Assembly: GCA_018649625.1 (NCBI GenBank)
Contig: JABIHN010000085.1
Span: 1-34,438, forward strand
Direction of reading: 5' to 3'
Length of the DNA stretch: 34,438 nt
Source of the DNA: Fidelibacterota bacterium
GTDB lineage: Bacteria; Fidelibacterota; Marinisomatia; Marinisomatales; UBA1611
Below are positions 15,558-24,678 of this stretch, piece by piece. Every line of letters begins with the position of its first letter. Within the stretch, counting starts at the first letter, position 1. The translations under genes were made by a program, and so were the position numbers. The notes under the pieces were generated by a model that was not told where the DNA came from, did no database searches, and saw only the letters and a program-made list of their open reading frames with translations.

Positions 15558-17327
15558 TTATTTTAAATATATCATTTTTCGGCTGAAAATCGTAGGGGGA
15601 TGATTTTCAACTTGTGCATAGATTGTAAAGAAGTAAATCCCCGAAGAACGCCCATCACCATTCCAACTGTAATTATAAGTTCCAGACGTAATAAAATCGC
15701 TCTCTAAAAATTTATCATGGATCCTACCTGTTGCATCTGTGATATACATTGAAACAGTAGCATCTTCTAAAAGATCAAATGTAATTCGTGTTTGACCATT
15801 AAATGGATTTGGATAATTTTGATATAAAACAAATAATTCAGGCAATAAGTCTGCTTCTGTAAAATCATTAGATGGATCATTTGTTATTCCTAATGTTACA
15901 ATATCTGTATAATTCCATGCACCACCATTAGGCATTCTACTAATCGCTAACGGTAATGTATCAAGAATAATATATTCAATTGTATTCCAATGATTATTCT
16001 CATTTTTCACAAATGATAAAACCAATGGAATTTCAATTTCATCTTGCAAAACTATTGATGAATCTTGAATCTGGATTTCAAACCCTGAAAGTGATTCAAT
16101 ATCCCATATAGATTCACCATGAATTAATAAACTATATTGATCATCGTAGTTTGGATTTCCTGCTACTTCTAATTGAAGTGTCTTTGAAAATGGATTCCAG
16201 GTCATTTCATTAAACCATAAAGTTGACTCAGTTCTCCCCACTTTTAAAGATATAGATTCATCCCAGGGAATAAAATCACCATTTAGAGTAAAAGATATCG
16301 ATTCTTCAAATATAAGTGGAATAGTTTGAATAAAAATATCATCCATCATTAAATCCACATTCTTCCAATGTTTTGGAATAAGAACTTTAATAGTCAAATC
16401 TTTTTCAATTAAATACTCACCTATGTTCAAATATTCATTTTTCGATAAAAGAAAAATTTCACTTGAACTTATTTGTTCGGGATGAAACAAATATAGAATT
16501 AATTCATTTTGAAAATCATCTAACAAATTGAATCCAATAATCCTAATAGGTTCAATCAATTCTATTTTTTCAATGGCTTTATCGACTTGAAAAAACAAAT
16601 CAGACCAACGGTCTTTTATTTTTAAAAATTCATTTTGAATAGCATCTTGCCAATTTTCAGGAAATATAAATAAACGATTACTATAAATTATTTCTAAATC
16701 TAAAACATTTTTCAATAAATCTTTATCTTGAATAATTAAGTCTAGTACTGCTATCAATCCTTTCACCGAGTTTAATTCTTGTAGCGGATAGTCTTCTATC
16801 CAAATTACGTTTGCTTGCTTTGTTGATTTTAAAAGATCTATAATGGAACTAAAGTCTGAATAGGAATCAATAGTCTGAACCGAATTAAGAATTTGAGAAT
16901 AAATCAAATCAGATAAGGAATGAATATCATTATTAATTTTGGATGAATCTTCTATAACAATACAGGTTCCAAAAACGGGTGTTATTGTGTCACTTGTATA
17001 CAGCTTACCAAATAAATCTTCTATATGAATTTTGAAAAAATATCGTGTATTCGGTTGGCAGTCTAAATCTAAATACAATGATTGATCTGAAGGTAGTTCT
17101 GATAATAGTTCAAAATCTGTTTCACCAGATTCTTGAACAAATAATTTTACTTTTCCTACTAGAATAGAATCAGGATAAGTCCATTGAATTAATAACGACC
17201 CTTGCCCATCATATACAGAGACATCCACAGGATATGATTGCTCAACAACTGATTGGGATTCAGTTGCTCCAAGCAAACAAAAAACGAAAAAGGCTCTAGG
17301 CCAAATAATATTGAATATATGGTTCAT
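15558..17327 (-). CDS. secreted protein with N-terminal fibronectin-III-like domain and T9SS sorting tail
   Basis: The frame opens at 17384, but starting at the ATG at 17327 places a good signal peptide at the N-terminus (IIWPRAFFVFCLLGATESQS); the earlier ATG would bury it 19 residues in and has no properly spaced ribosome-binding site. The mature protein of about 570 residues begins with a fibronectin-III-like domain (LLIQWTYPDS...YFFKIHIEDLFGK). A long unrecognised region follows, then LPLAISRMPNGGAWN, which recalls the end of lamin-tail domains. The last 90 residues are a T9SS type A sorting domain (LYQNYPNPFNGQTRITFDL ... SSGIYFFTIYA ... KMIYLK). It is likely exported to the cell surface. 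It lies 76 bases from the subtilase gene using this start. Confidence 0.75.
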   Translation of the reverse strand: MNHIFNIIWPRAFFVFCLLGATESQSVVEQSYPVDVSVYDGQGSLLIQWTYPDSILVGKVKLFVQESGETDFELLSELPSDQSLYLDLDCQPNTRYFFKIHIEDLFGKLYTSDTITPVFGTCIVIEDSSKINNDIHSLSDLIYSQILNSVQTIDSYSDFSSIIDLLKSTKQANVIWIEDYPLQELNSVKGLIAVLDLIIQDKDLLKNVLDLEIIYSNRLFIFPENWQDAIQNEFLKIKDRWSDLFFQVDKAIEKIELIEPIRIIGFNLLDDFQNELILYLFHPEQISSSEIFLLSKNEYLNIGEYLIEKDLTIKVLIPKHWKNVDLMMDDIFIQTIPLIFEESISFTLNGDFIPWDESISLKVGRTESTLWFNEMTWNPFSKTLQLEVAGNPNYDDQYSLLIHGESIWDIESLSGFEIQIQDSSIVLQDEIEIPLVLSFVKNENNHWNTIEYIILDTLPLAISRMPNGGAWNYTDIVTLGITNDPSNDFTEADLLPELFVLYQNYPNPFNGQTRITFDLLEDATVSMYITDATGRIHDKFLESDFITSGTYNYSWNGDGRSSGIYFFTIYAQVENHPPTIFSRKMIYLK

Positions 17328-17403
17328 AGAAAAATAAGGTAACAAGATAAAAGTTCGAGGAAATAATGAATAGAGGCAAGACATTCCTCAATGAAAAAAA
17401 TAA

Positions 17404-19056
17404 TTATTTAAGAAATGTTACCTTTTGCATTTTTATATTTCCATCCGTCATTGATCGAATAAAATATATTCCACTTGTTTGTTTATTAGGACTCCATACT
17501 AATTTTTGAAGAGTTGATATTAGAGTTCCAGAGTAAAGAGTTTCAATCCATTGTCCATTCAAACTAAAAATATCAACATGTATTGTTGAGCCAATTTGAC
17601 CCATAATATCAATTGTAATGGATGGATTAAATGGATTTGGATACGCTTTTATAAGATGAATTAAATTAGGAGTAAGTTCCGGATTATCAATCTTGACTGT
17701 TTGTTCATAATTTGTAGCATCTAAAGCATTCATGATTCCATATCCATAGGAATTATCCGGATCATTTGATTGGGAAGCTGTCATAATAACTGCTTCTCTC
17801 ACTTCCATAGCTGACCATTCAGGCTTAGCTTGTAGAATCAAAGCAACTGCCCCGCCAACTAATGGAGTGGCAAGTGATGTCCCACTCATTTGGCTATATT
17901 CTGTTGTGCTATTTGAATTAATACACCAAGTATAAGATCCACGCGCACAAACTTCAGGTTTAATTCTACCATCATATGTTGGTCCATGAGAACTAAAGCT
18001 AGCGATTTGCCCGCTTTCACGAACGGCACCTACTGCAATAACTGAATCTGCATCAGCAGGAGCTATTATATAATACCAATTATCATTCCCTGAATTTCCA
18101 GCTGCTGTCACACATACCATTCCTAACCCAACAGCAATATCAATTCCAATCGTTGTAACGGCTGTATTACCGTCCATATCTTCATAGGTGTACCAATCTA
18201 GGTAACCCAATGATGTAGAAACCACATCAGCGCCATTGGCTTCTCCCCATTCTAATCCTGCGATATAGTTATCTTCTTCCTGTTGAACTTCTTCAGTTAC
18301 ATCTTCAGTCTTTGCAAGAAGGAACTCTGCATCAAAAGCAACTCCAATCAATTCTCCAGGTGCATTTGCAGCAATGGTTGAAAGAACTGCAGTTCCGTGA
18401 TAATCTTGATTATCATTTTCTTCTTCAGTGGTTTCATTCGCAGTTTGATAGTCTCCATTAATTACATCCCATTGGGCGATGACGTTAATATTTTCCATGG
18501 AAACATGGGTAAGATCAAATCCTGTATCCATTACAAGAATCCGAATCCCTTCTCCAGTAAAACCTGCGTTATGAAGTTCGAGAACATTGATTTGTTCTAT
18601 TTGAGCTTGGGAATACCCATAATCAAAATCACGAGACTGCATATTTTTTTCTGGTGCCATTTGAAATATTTGTTTTTTTTTGAATCCAAATACCGGCTCA
18701 ATTTTTTCAACACATGGTAATTTAGCAATTTTGTCAAAATCTGATTTTTGACATTTAATTGAAACTGCGTTTAACCACCGACTCTCATTTTCTATAGAAA
18801 ATCCTAGATTAATTATTTCGTTTTTATACGTTTCAGCAACTTTCAAATCAACCCAAAGATAATTTGATATTACATTACTTTTATCTCTTCGATCAATCGC
18901 TTTTGGTGAAATTAATTCCTTTTCTGAATCTACTTTGTCTACAAAATAAACCCAAACTCTGTAATAATCAGATCTATGACCTAATTCTATTTTTCCATGA
19001 TTATATTTTGATCCAAATAAAAAAGTTATCATGAATGTTAAAAAAATAATTCTCAT
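17404..19056 (-). CDS. secreted subtilisin-like serine peptidase (S8) with T9SS sorting tail
   Basis: A 550-residue secreted peptidase. A short signal peptide (FLTFMITFLFGS) is followed by a propeptide-like inhibitor region to about residue 130 (VYFVDK...ISPKAIDRR). The S8 catalytic domain carries Asp177 (VMDTGFDLTH), His220 (DYHGTAV) and Ser394 (SGTSLATP), with oxyanion-hole Asn321 (AAGNSG). From about residue 465 the T9SS type A domain begins (KAYPNPFNPSITIDI) and ends KMQKVTFLK. It is expected to be anchored at or released from the surface and to degrade extracellular protein. It starts two bases after the carboxypeptidase stop, so the two peptidases are co-expressed. Confidence 0.94.
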   Translation of the reverse strand: MRIIFLTFMITFLFGSKYNHGKIELGHRSDYYRVWVYFVDKVDSEKELISPKAIDRRDKSNVISNYLWVDLKVAETYKNEIINLGFSIENESRWLNAVSIKCQKSDFDKIAKLPCVEKIEPVFGFKKKQIFQMAPEKNMQSRDFDYGYSQAQIEQINVLELHNAGFTGEGIRILVMDTGFDLTHVSMENINVIAQWDVINGDYQTANETTEEENDNQDYHGTAVLSTIAANAPGELIGVAFDAEFLLAKTEDVTEEVQQEEDNYIAGLEWGEANGADVVSTSLGYLDWYTYEDMDGNTAVTTIGIDIAVGLGMVCVTAAGNSGNDNWYYIIAPADADSVIAVGAVRESGQIASFSSHGPTYDGRIKPEVCARGSYTWCINSNSTTEYSQMSGTSLATPLVGGAVALILQAKPEWSAMEVREAVIMTASQSNDPDNSYGYGIMNALDATNYEQTVKIDNPELTPNLIHLIKAYPNPFNPSITIDIMGQIGSTIHVDIFSLNGQWIETLYSGTLISTLQKLVWSPNKQTSGIYFIRSMTDGNIKMQKVTFLK

Positions 19057-19058
19057 TT

Positions 19059-21275
19059 TTAAATTCCTAATATATAATTTGTAAGTGAAATAATATCTAG
19101 AAAATCTAAACCCCCATCATTATTAAAATCACATTGATTTAGTTGGTTTTCCGTGGGCTCAGTTTCAAAAAATAATAAATCTGCTAGCTCTATAATATCA
19201 AAAACATCTGTGACTGCATCCTCATTAAAATCACCTAATGGACCAAATTGAAACCCCATAATAGTGAAATCATCAAATGTGAAACCATCTTCTTCTACAA
19301 AATTATCAGACGTCAAAATAAATCGGAACCCTAATATCTCGACGTCACCTAACTGTTCCAGTAGAATGACATCTTCCACCCAACTTGTTTGAATACCATC
19401 ATATCCTGGCTCTCCATAAGGTTGTGCAGGTTGACCTGAGCCTGGCTCAGTATAATAACCATTTAAACTAACCCAACCATCCCCTAAAACGTGTGCCTGA
19501 AATCTGACAAAATCCCAATTAGATTCAATATTCCATTTGGCTTTAAACCTGACTGATGGAATTGTTAATAAAGAGAAATCAACTGGGTTTGAAATTTCAA
19601 TTATTGATTCTTGTCCCGCTTGATAATTCCCTAACGGACTATCAGTCATAGCATAAACTCCAGTTGCAACATCGGTAGTTTCTCCCCAATCTCCAACTAT
19701 ATCCCAATTACTAATTCCATCTTCAAAACCATCAAAATAAATAATTTCAGGCTGTCCAATTAAAAATTTAATTGTATCTTGTCGAGACATTAAACCTTCA
19801 CCTTCAATCGAAACAAGTATACCTGAATAAATTCCATTCAAAGCCGATTGATCAATCATTGCCGTTACTGAAAAATCATCCGAATCTCGAGCGTCCATTT
19901 CACTCATGCTATAAGAATTAATATCAATAGTAACTGATGAATTCAACGGTGAAATAACAATTTCAATATCTCCATTTGTGTTAACTAAACCACGATTTTG
20001 GATGACAATATTTATACCAACTGATTCTCCTTGGTTAATCGTTTCATGAGATAAATCATAGGAGTGTAGAATAATATCGGGCCCAGTGACAAAAGCGAAA
20101 ATTTTATTTGGATAAACCTGATCTTCACATAATGAATGAATATCACTTTCAGACGGCCAAAACCCATTGAGATATGACCCAACTTCAGGCGTAAATGAAA
20201 TTAATCCCTGATCACCATAGGTCCAATCCACTGCATCTCCATTGACAGTATAACCAATTAATTCATATCCTGTTCCAACAGGATAACCATTAAAACGAGC
20301 CATTTCATTTCCAATTTCTCTAAAAGTTGTTAAATCAGGCTCATCCGGCAAAGATGCATCTCCAAAAGCATGGATATAAACATTTGAATATGTGTGATAA
20401 TGCATGACATTTATAAAGTTTCTATTGATTATGAAATCACGAACAGCTTGCGTTTCTGGCTCAGAAAAAGCTGAGTCTCCACGGTAGGTTGTATGACATG
20501 GATTCGGTGAAGATCCTGTATCATTTGCTCCCCAACCAAAACCATAATTTCTATTAAGATCTACGCCGCGGTCAGTCCCATTTCCACAATTGGTGTCCAA
20601 TCGATTTTTACGATGCATTCCACCACCATTGGGTTGAATTGATTCGTTATAAACGTATCCATCAGGATTAACGACAGGTAAAAACCACATTTCTCTATTA
20701 TTGACAAGGAACGTTAATTCAGGATCTGATTCATATTCTTCACCCATTAGTTGAACAAAGTAAAAAAGATTCATCATACCAACAGGCTCTCTAGCATGAG
20801 TTAGCGCTGTAAATAAAACTTCAGGCTCGTCTTCGTCTTGCTCGGGATTATCCGACACTTTAAAGGCCCAAATATCTCGTCCTTCAATAGATTGACCTAA
20901 TATAATTCGTTCAGAAATTATATTAGGATATAGGTTTTGAAGCTCGTCAAATCGAGTGTTGAGTTCATCCCAAGTATAGTTCCCCTGCATAGAGCCCAAA
21001 GGGAATTCACGAGATGAAGCATTCGTGTTTTTCGTTTTATAGTGCATCGTTAAATCGGGAATTAATATTTCTAGATTCAATCCTTGGGCTAAAAGATTGA
21101 TTGTTTGATCCAAAGTACTTGTTAGATCAATATAGACTCCTTTCTTCCCCGTGATATGATCCAATGGAATGCCTGCTTTAGCAACCATCTCCATATTCAA
21201 TGGCGTTGGGTCGTATAATCGAACTGATTGATATACTTCATCAGCAAATGCAAACTGCCCCAGCAGAATTATCAC
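19059..21275 (-). CDS. secreted M14 zinc carboxypeptidase with C-terminal dockerin-like repeats
   Basis: Numbered from a GTG at 21275 (738 residues). The M14 domain has zinc ligands His160 and Glu163 (THAREP) and His294 (HYHTYSN), substrate-binding DLNRNY (239-244), and catalytic Glu364 (FTPEVGSY). A beta-sandwich region follows (about 400-670). The end has two calcium-binding dockerin-like loops: DFNEDAVTDVFD (682-693) and DFNNDGGLDFLD (716-727). There is no YPNPFNP-type tail. The GTG start leaves only eight hydrophobic residues before a signal cleavage site (FAFA|DEV). The same frame reads IRNWKFAEVISVI before it, with only ATT or ATC as possible starts down to a stop at 21321, so the true start may be a rare codon. 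Confidence 0.9.
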   Translation of the reverse strand: MIILLGQFAFADEVYQSVRLYDPTPLNMEMVAKAGIPLDHITGKKGVYIDLTSTLDQTINLLAQGLNLEILIPDLTMHYKTKNTNASSREFPLGSMQGNYTWDELNTRFDELQNLYPNIISERIILGQSIEGRDIWAFKVSDNPEQDEDEPEVLFTALTHAREPVGMMNLFYFVQLMGEEYESDPELTFLVNNREMWFLPVVNPDGYVYNESIQPNGGGMHRKNRLDTNCGNGTDRGVDLNRNYGFGWGANDTGSSPNPCHTTYRGDSAFSEPETQAVRDFIINRNFINVMHYHTYSNVYIHAFGDASLPDEPDLTTFREIGNEMARFNGYPVGTGYELIGYTVNGDAVDWTYGDQGLISFTPEVGSYLNGFWPSESDIHSLCEDQVYPNKIFAFVTGPDIILHSYDLSHETINQGESVGINIVIQNRGLVNTNGDIEIVISPLNSSVTIDINSYSMSEMDARDSDDFSVTAMIDQSALNGIYSGILVSIEGEGLMSRQDTIKFLIGQPEIIYFDGFEDGISNWDIVGDWGETTDVATGVYAMTDSPLGNYQAGQESIIEISNPVDFSLLTIPSVRFKAKWNIESNWDFVRFQAHVLGDGWVSLNGYYTEPGSGQPAQPYGEPGYDGIQTSWVEDVILLEQLGDVEILGFRFILTSDNFVEEDGFTFDDFTIMGFQFGPLGDFNEDAVTDVFDIIELADLLFFETEPTENQLNQCDFNNDGGLDFLDIISLTNYILGI

Positions 21276-21307
21276 TGAAATGACTTCAGCGAACTTCCAA
21301 TTACGAA

Positions 21308-22579
21308 TTAAACAGATTGTTTAATCCAATCAGTTGTCACGGACTTTGGCCTTGTAATTGGAATACCCAATGCTCTTTCCCAAACCATTTGGGAAATCAT
21401 TCCCATAGTACGGGAGATACTAAATAGAACTGTGTAAAAATTAAATTCTTTCAATCCATAGTAGTATAATAATGACCCTGAAGCGGCATCCACATTTGGC
21501 CAAGGATTCTTAGCTTTTCCATGTTCTTGTAATACCCCTGGAACAACATTGAATAGTCGATCAACAATTGTAAAAACATCATCATCCTTAATATGTTCTT
21601 GACCAAATTTAATAAATGCACTAAATCGTGGATCTGGGCAACGTAAAACTGCATGACCATATCCCGGAATCACCCGTCCGTTTTTTAAACGATCCCAACA
21701 ATACTGTTTCAATTCATCTTCTGATGGTACATCTTGAAAATCATCCCGAACACTCAAAACAAATTTTAAACATTCTTGGTTTGCCAATCCATGAAGTGGT
21801 CCCGCTAAACCATTAAGACCTGCTGTAACAGAATAGTAAGGATCGGACAATGCTGAAGCAACTGTATGAGATGCAAAAGCACTCACATTGCCACCTTCGT
21901 GATCACAATGAAGCATAAAGTATAATTGCATTAACTTATGAAAGTCACCTGTCTCATCTGGTAAACCAATCATATGTACAAAATTCCCCGACCAATCTAG
22001 ATTGGAGTTTGGCGCTATTCTTTCACCTTTGTTGAATCGCATCCGATATATCCCAGCACCCAATGTTGGTAATTTTGCTAAGAGACGAATACCATCTTCT
22101 AATACTGCTTCCCAATATTCAGACTTTGGCATTCCATTGTCATATTTTTCAGCAAAAACACTTTCACCCTGCATGGCAAGAATCGCGGTATTAAACATTG
22201 TCATCGGATGAGCATCATCCGGCATTTCATTTAAAATTTTCCATACATAATCTGGAACTTCTAAATGAGATGAAAATTCTTTTTTGAGGTCAGATAATTC
22301 TTCTGCATTGGGAAGGCGACTGGTTAAAAGTAAAAAGAAAACTTCTTCTGGAGTAATGTGAGTAATCTCATTTAATGGGATACCACGTATAATTAATCCT
22401 TTATCCGCTGAAACGGAAGACGTATCACAAACAAATGCTTTTATTCCCCTTAGCCCGGAATAGGCTTGCGCAACAGTCACATCACTAATTTTTTGATCAC
22501 CTTTTTCAGCAATGAGTTGTTTTATTTCATTTTGGACATTTGGGATTTGGTTTCGTAATTCATTTTTTAACATATTCAT
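21308..22579 (-). CDS. gltA: citrate synthase, eukaryotic (mitochondrial)-like type
   Basis: Citrate synthase condenses acetyl-CoA and oxaloacetate at the entry of the TCA cycle. The 423-residue protein has the catalytic triad His263 (GLAGPLHGLANQE), His309 (GYGHAVLR) and Asp364 (NVDAASGSLLYYYG). The region HCDHEGGNVSAFASH ... ASALSDPYYS (about 225-250) matches the mitochondrial form far better than the hexameric E. coli GltA type. The N-terminal helices with the IPLNEI and HPMTMF motifs fit the same group. GAGGT lies 8 bases upstream of the ATG. A 118-base gap separates it from the DUF1015 gene. It is the first gene upstream of the secreted peptidases, with a 32-base gap or less. Confidence 0.96.
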   Translation of the reverse strand: MNMLKNELRNQIPNVQNEIKQLIAEKGDQKISDVTVAQAYSGLRGIKAFVCDTSSVSADKGLIIRGIPLNEITHITPEEVFFLLLTSRLPNAEELSDLKKEFSSHLEVPDYVWKILNEMPDDAHPMTMFNTAILAMQGESVFAEKYDNGMPKSEYWEAVLEDGIRLLAKLPTLGAGIYRMRFNKGERIAPNSNLDWSGNFVHMIGLPDETGDFHKLMQLYFMLHCDHEGGNVSAFASHTVASALSDPYYSVTAGLNGLAGPLHGLANQECLKFVLSVRDDFQDVPSEDELKQYCWDRLKNGRVIPGYGHAVLRCPDPRFSAFIKFGQEHIKDDDVFTIVDRLFNVVPGVLQEHGKAKNPWPNVDAASGSLLYYYGLKEFNFYTVLFSISRTMGMISQMVWERALGIPITRPKSVTTDWIKQSV

Positions 22580-22697
22580 TTTATATACCTCATCGTTATA
22601 ATTAATATTTTAGAGTCTAAATTTACTGAATAATTTGAAATAAAAAAATAAATCAGACTATCATTTAACTTAATAATTTGATTCATCTGCTAAAAAA

Positions 22698-23933
22698 TCA
22701 ATCTAATAATCGGACAATAATTCCAGATCTAAGTTTTGGCTCAAACCATGTAGATTTTGGTGGCATTACCTTCCCTGAATCTGCAACACTCAATAATTCA
22801 TTAATCGAAACTGGATACATTGCAAAAGCAACTTTAGCATCCAACTGACATCGTCGTTCTAATTCTTCTAATCCTCGTATCCCACCAATGAAATCAATCC
22901 TATTATTTGTCCGAGGGTCATCAATTCCTAAGACAGGACTTAATAAATAATTTTGAAGAATAGTTGCATCTAATCCATCAATATTATCATTTGAAATTAT
23001 TTTATCTTTGGCAATCAACTGAACCCATTTTTTATTAAAATACATTGAAAAAACATTCGGTGATTCCGGAGTTTGAAGCTTAGGCAATGGTTTAATACTG
23101 AAATTTATCTTTATCGCATCTATAAATTCAGTTTCAGATAATCCAAACAAATCCTTAACAATTCTATTATAATCTAATATTTTCATCTCATCATGGGGGA
23201 AAATAACAGATAAAAAATAATTATAGGGCTCATCGCCCTTATGATTTGAATTATTACTTTTTCGAATTTCTTGAACTCTAGATGCGGATGCGGCCCGATG
23301 ATGACCATCTGCGATATATAGAGCTGGAATCGTATCAAAATATTTTGTGAGTATTGCTTGATTTAACTGTGATTTTATTTTCCACAATTTGTGAAAAGTG
23401 CCATCATCAGCCTGAAAATCAATATCTGCGTTTTGACATTTAAGATCAGCTATGTGGTTTTGAAAATAACCATCATTCCGAAATGTAAGTAAAATTGGGC
23501 CAGTATTGGCATTGGTAATTTCAATATGTCGAGTTCGATTATTTTCTTTCTCGGGTCTGGTTAATTCGTGTTTTTTAATCAGACCTTGATTGTATTCATC
23601 TATTGAAACTGCTGCTACAAGACCCGTTTGAGAATGACTATCATTTGATATTTCATAAATATAATAGCAGGAAGTTTCATCCTTAATGAGTTTGCCTGAC
23701 TTGATAAAGGCATTAAGATTCTCAGCAGAATGATTATGAAGGATTTCACTTTCTGGAACATCGTCAAATAAATAGTTAGTTTCAGGTTTAATAATTTTTA
23801 AAAAAGAGTTTGAATTATTTTTTACAATGTCTCTAGCTTCATCTGATGATAAAACATCATAAGGTGGGGACGAAACTGTTTTTGCTAATTCAGGTGACGG
23901 TAAATATCCTTTGAAGGGCTGAATAATTGCCAT
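22698..23933 (-). CDS. DUF1015 family protein
   Basis: A 411-residue cytoplasmic protein of the DUF1015 family. It opens with IIQPFKGYLPSPELAKTVSSPPYDV, has GLIKKHELTRPEKENNRTRHIE at about 117-138, and the DGHHR motif at 209-213 (YIADGHHRAASASR). The family has no confirmed biochemical role; the DGHHR motif resembles that of ParB-fold serine kinases such as SerK, so a nucleotide-dependent kinase or serine-related role is possible (inference). It lies 13 bases after the nucleotidyltransferase gene at the end of the surface-polymer cluster, a position that does not explain its role. Confidence 0.9.
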   Translation of the reverse strand: MAIIQPFKGYLPSPELAKTVSSPPYDVLSSDEARDIVKNNSNSFLKIIKPETNYLFDDVPESEILHNHSAENLNAFIKSGKLIKDETSCYYIYEISNDSHSQTGLVAAVSIDEYNQGLIKKHELTRPEKENNRTRHIEITNANTGPILLTFRNDGYFQNHIADLKCQNADIDFQADDGTFHKLWKIKSQLNQAILTKYFDTIPALYIADGHHRAASASRVQEIRKSNNSNHKGDEPYNYFLSVIFPHDEMKILDYNRIVKDLFGLSETEFIDAIKINFSIKPLPKLQTPESPNVFSMYFNKKWVQLIAKDKIISNDNIDGLDATILQNYLLSPVLGIDDPRTNNRIDFIGGIRGLEELERRCQLDAKVAFAMYPVSINELLSVADSGKVMPPKSTWFEPKLRSGIIVRLLD

Positions 23934-23946
23934 TACGAATTAGAAA

Positions 23947-24657
23947 TTAAAATAATTTTCGAGCAGATTCTAAATCTTCGATGAAATCAATCTCTAGACA
24001 AGGATATTTTGAAACATCTTCAAAATGAACATCAGTTTTATCTAATAAAGGTTGAATACCAGCTTCAAAATAATCGTTTACGCCTCCAGACAAAATTAGT
24101 TGATCCAGAGATTTTGAAAAAAGCCCCGTGAATTCTTTTGATAATTTTGCAACCCCAATAAATTCGCCTAAACATTGAGATTCAATTAATTCTTTTCCAA
24201 TTGCAACAATCTTATTTTCACCGCCATCTATAACTTTTACTTCTTCTCTGCCACAAACTTTTGCATCAACTGCCAGAGCTGTTAAATAAGGAGAGTTTAC
24301 CGTTTTACGTAATAGCGCCTTAGGATAAACGACATCTGCATTCATTAAAACATGTTCATCCGAACTCAAAATTTCTCGCCCAAGATGTACTGAATAAGCG
24401 GTATTGGTTTCAAAATAATGATGATTTACTATAAAATTAAAATTTAAGTTGGGGAAGTGAGATGTAACGTGGTCAATTAACATTTCACGATGATATCCAA
24501 CAATCATGGTTATATCAATTATTCCTAAGCTTTCTAACGCCTCCAACTGATAATGAATAATGGGTTTGCCACCAACATCCAAGAGGCACTTAGGTGTATT
24601 GTAAGTATGAGGATAAAGTCGGCGCGATACGCCTGCTGCTAAAATAAATGCTTTCAT
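23947..24657 (-). CDS. LicC-like sugar-phosphate/choline-phosphate nucleotidyltransferase
   Basis: A 236-residue nucleotidyltransferase with the signature ILAAGVSRRLYPHT...TPKCLLDVGG (residues 5-30, with Lys23), metal-binding Asp108 (LMNADVVYP), ETNTAYSVHLG (residues 83-93) and the C-terminal EIDFIEDLESA. The NTAYS segment and the ending resemble LicC phosphocholine cytidylyltransferase and related CTP-using enzymes. Next to three CDP-glycerol glycerophosphotransferase-like genes it could make the CDP-activated donor (CDP-glycerol, CDP-ribitol, CDP-choline or similar). It is 21 bases after the last of these. The nucleotide and substrate are inferred. Confidence 0.85.
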   Translation of the reverse strand: MKAFILAAGVSRRLYPHTYNTPKCLLDVGGKPIIHYQLEALESLGIIDITMIVGYHREMLIDHVTSHFPNLNFNFIVNHHYFETNTAYSVHLGREILSSDEHVLMNADVVYPKALLRKTVNSPYLTALAVDAKVCGREEVKVIDGGENKIVAIGKELIESQCLGEFIGVAKLSKEFTGLFSKSLDQLILSGGVNDYFEAGIQPLLDKTDVHFEDVSKYPCLEIDFIEDLESARKLF

Positions 24658-24678
24658 AGTAGGGCAAAATTACCCGAT

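Noticed and set aside
17328-17384. Upstream ATG at 17384 as the start of the T9SS-tailed protein
   Set aside because: It adds 19 residues in front of a normal signal peptide, and its GAGGA touches the ATG with no spacer.
18397-18720. Plus-strand reading frame of 107 codons opposite the subtilase gene
   Set aside because: It lies wholly within the well-supported subtilase gene, has no ribosome-binding site and a low-complexity Ile/Phe-rich translation, as expected for an antisense shadow.
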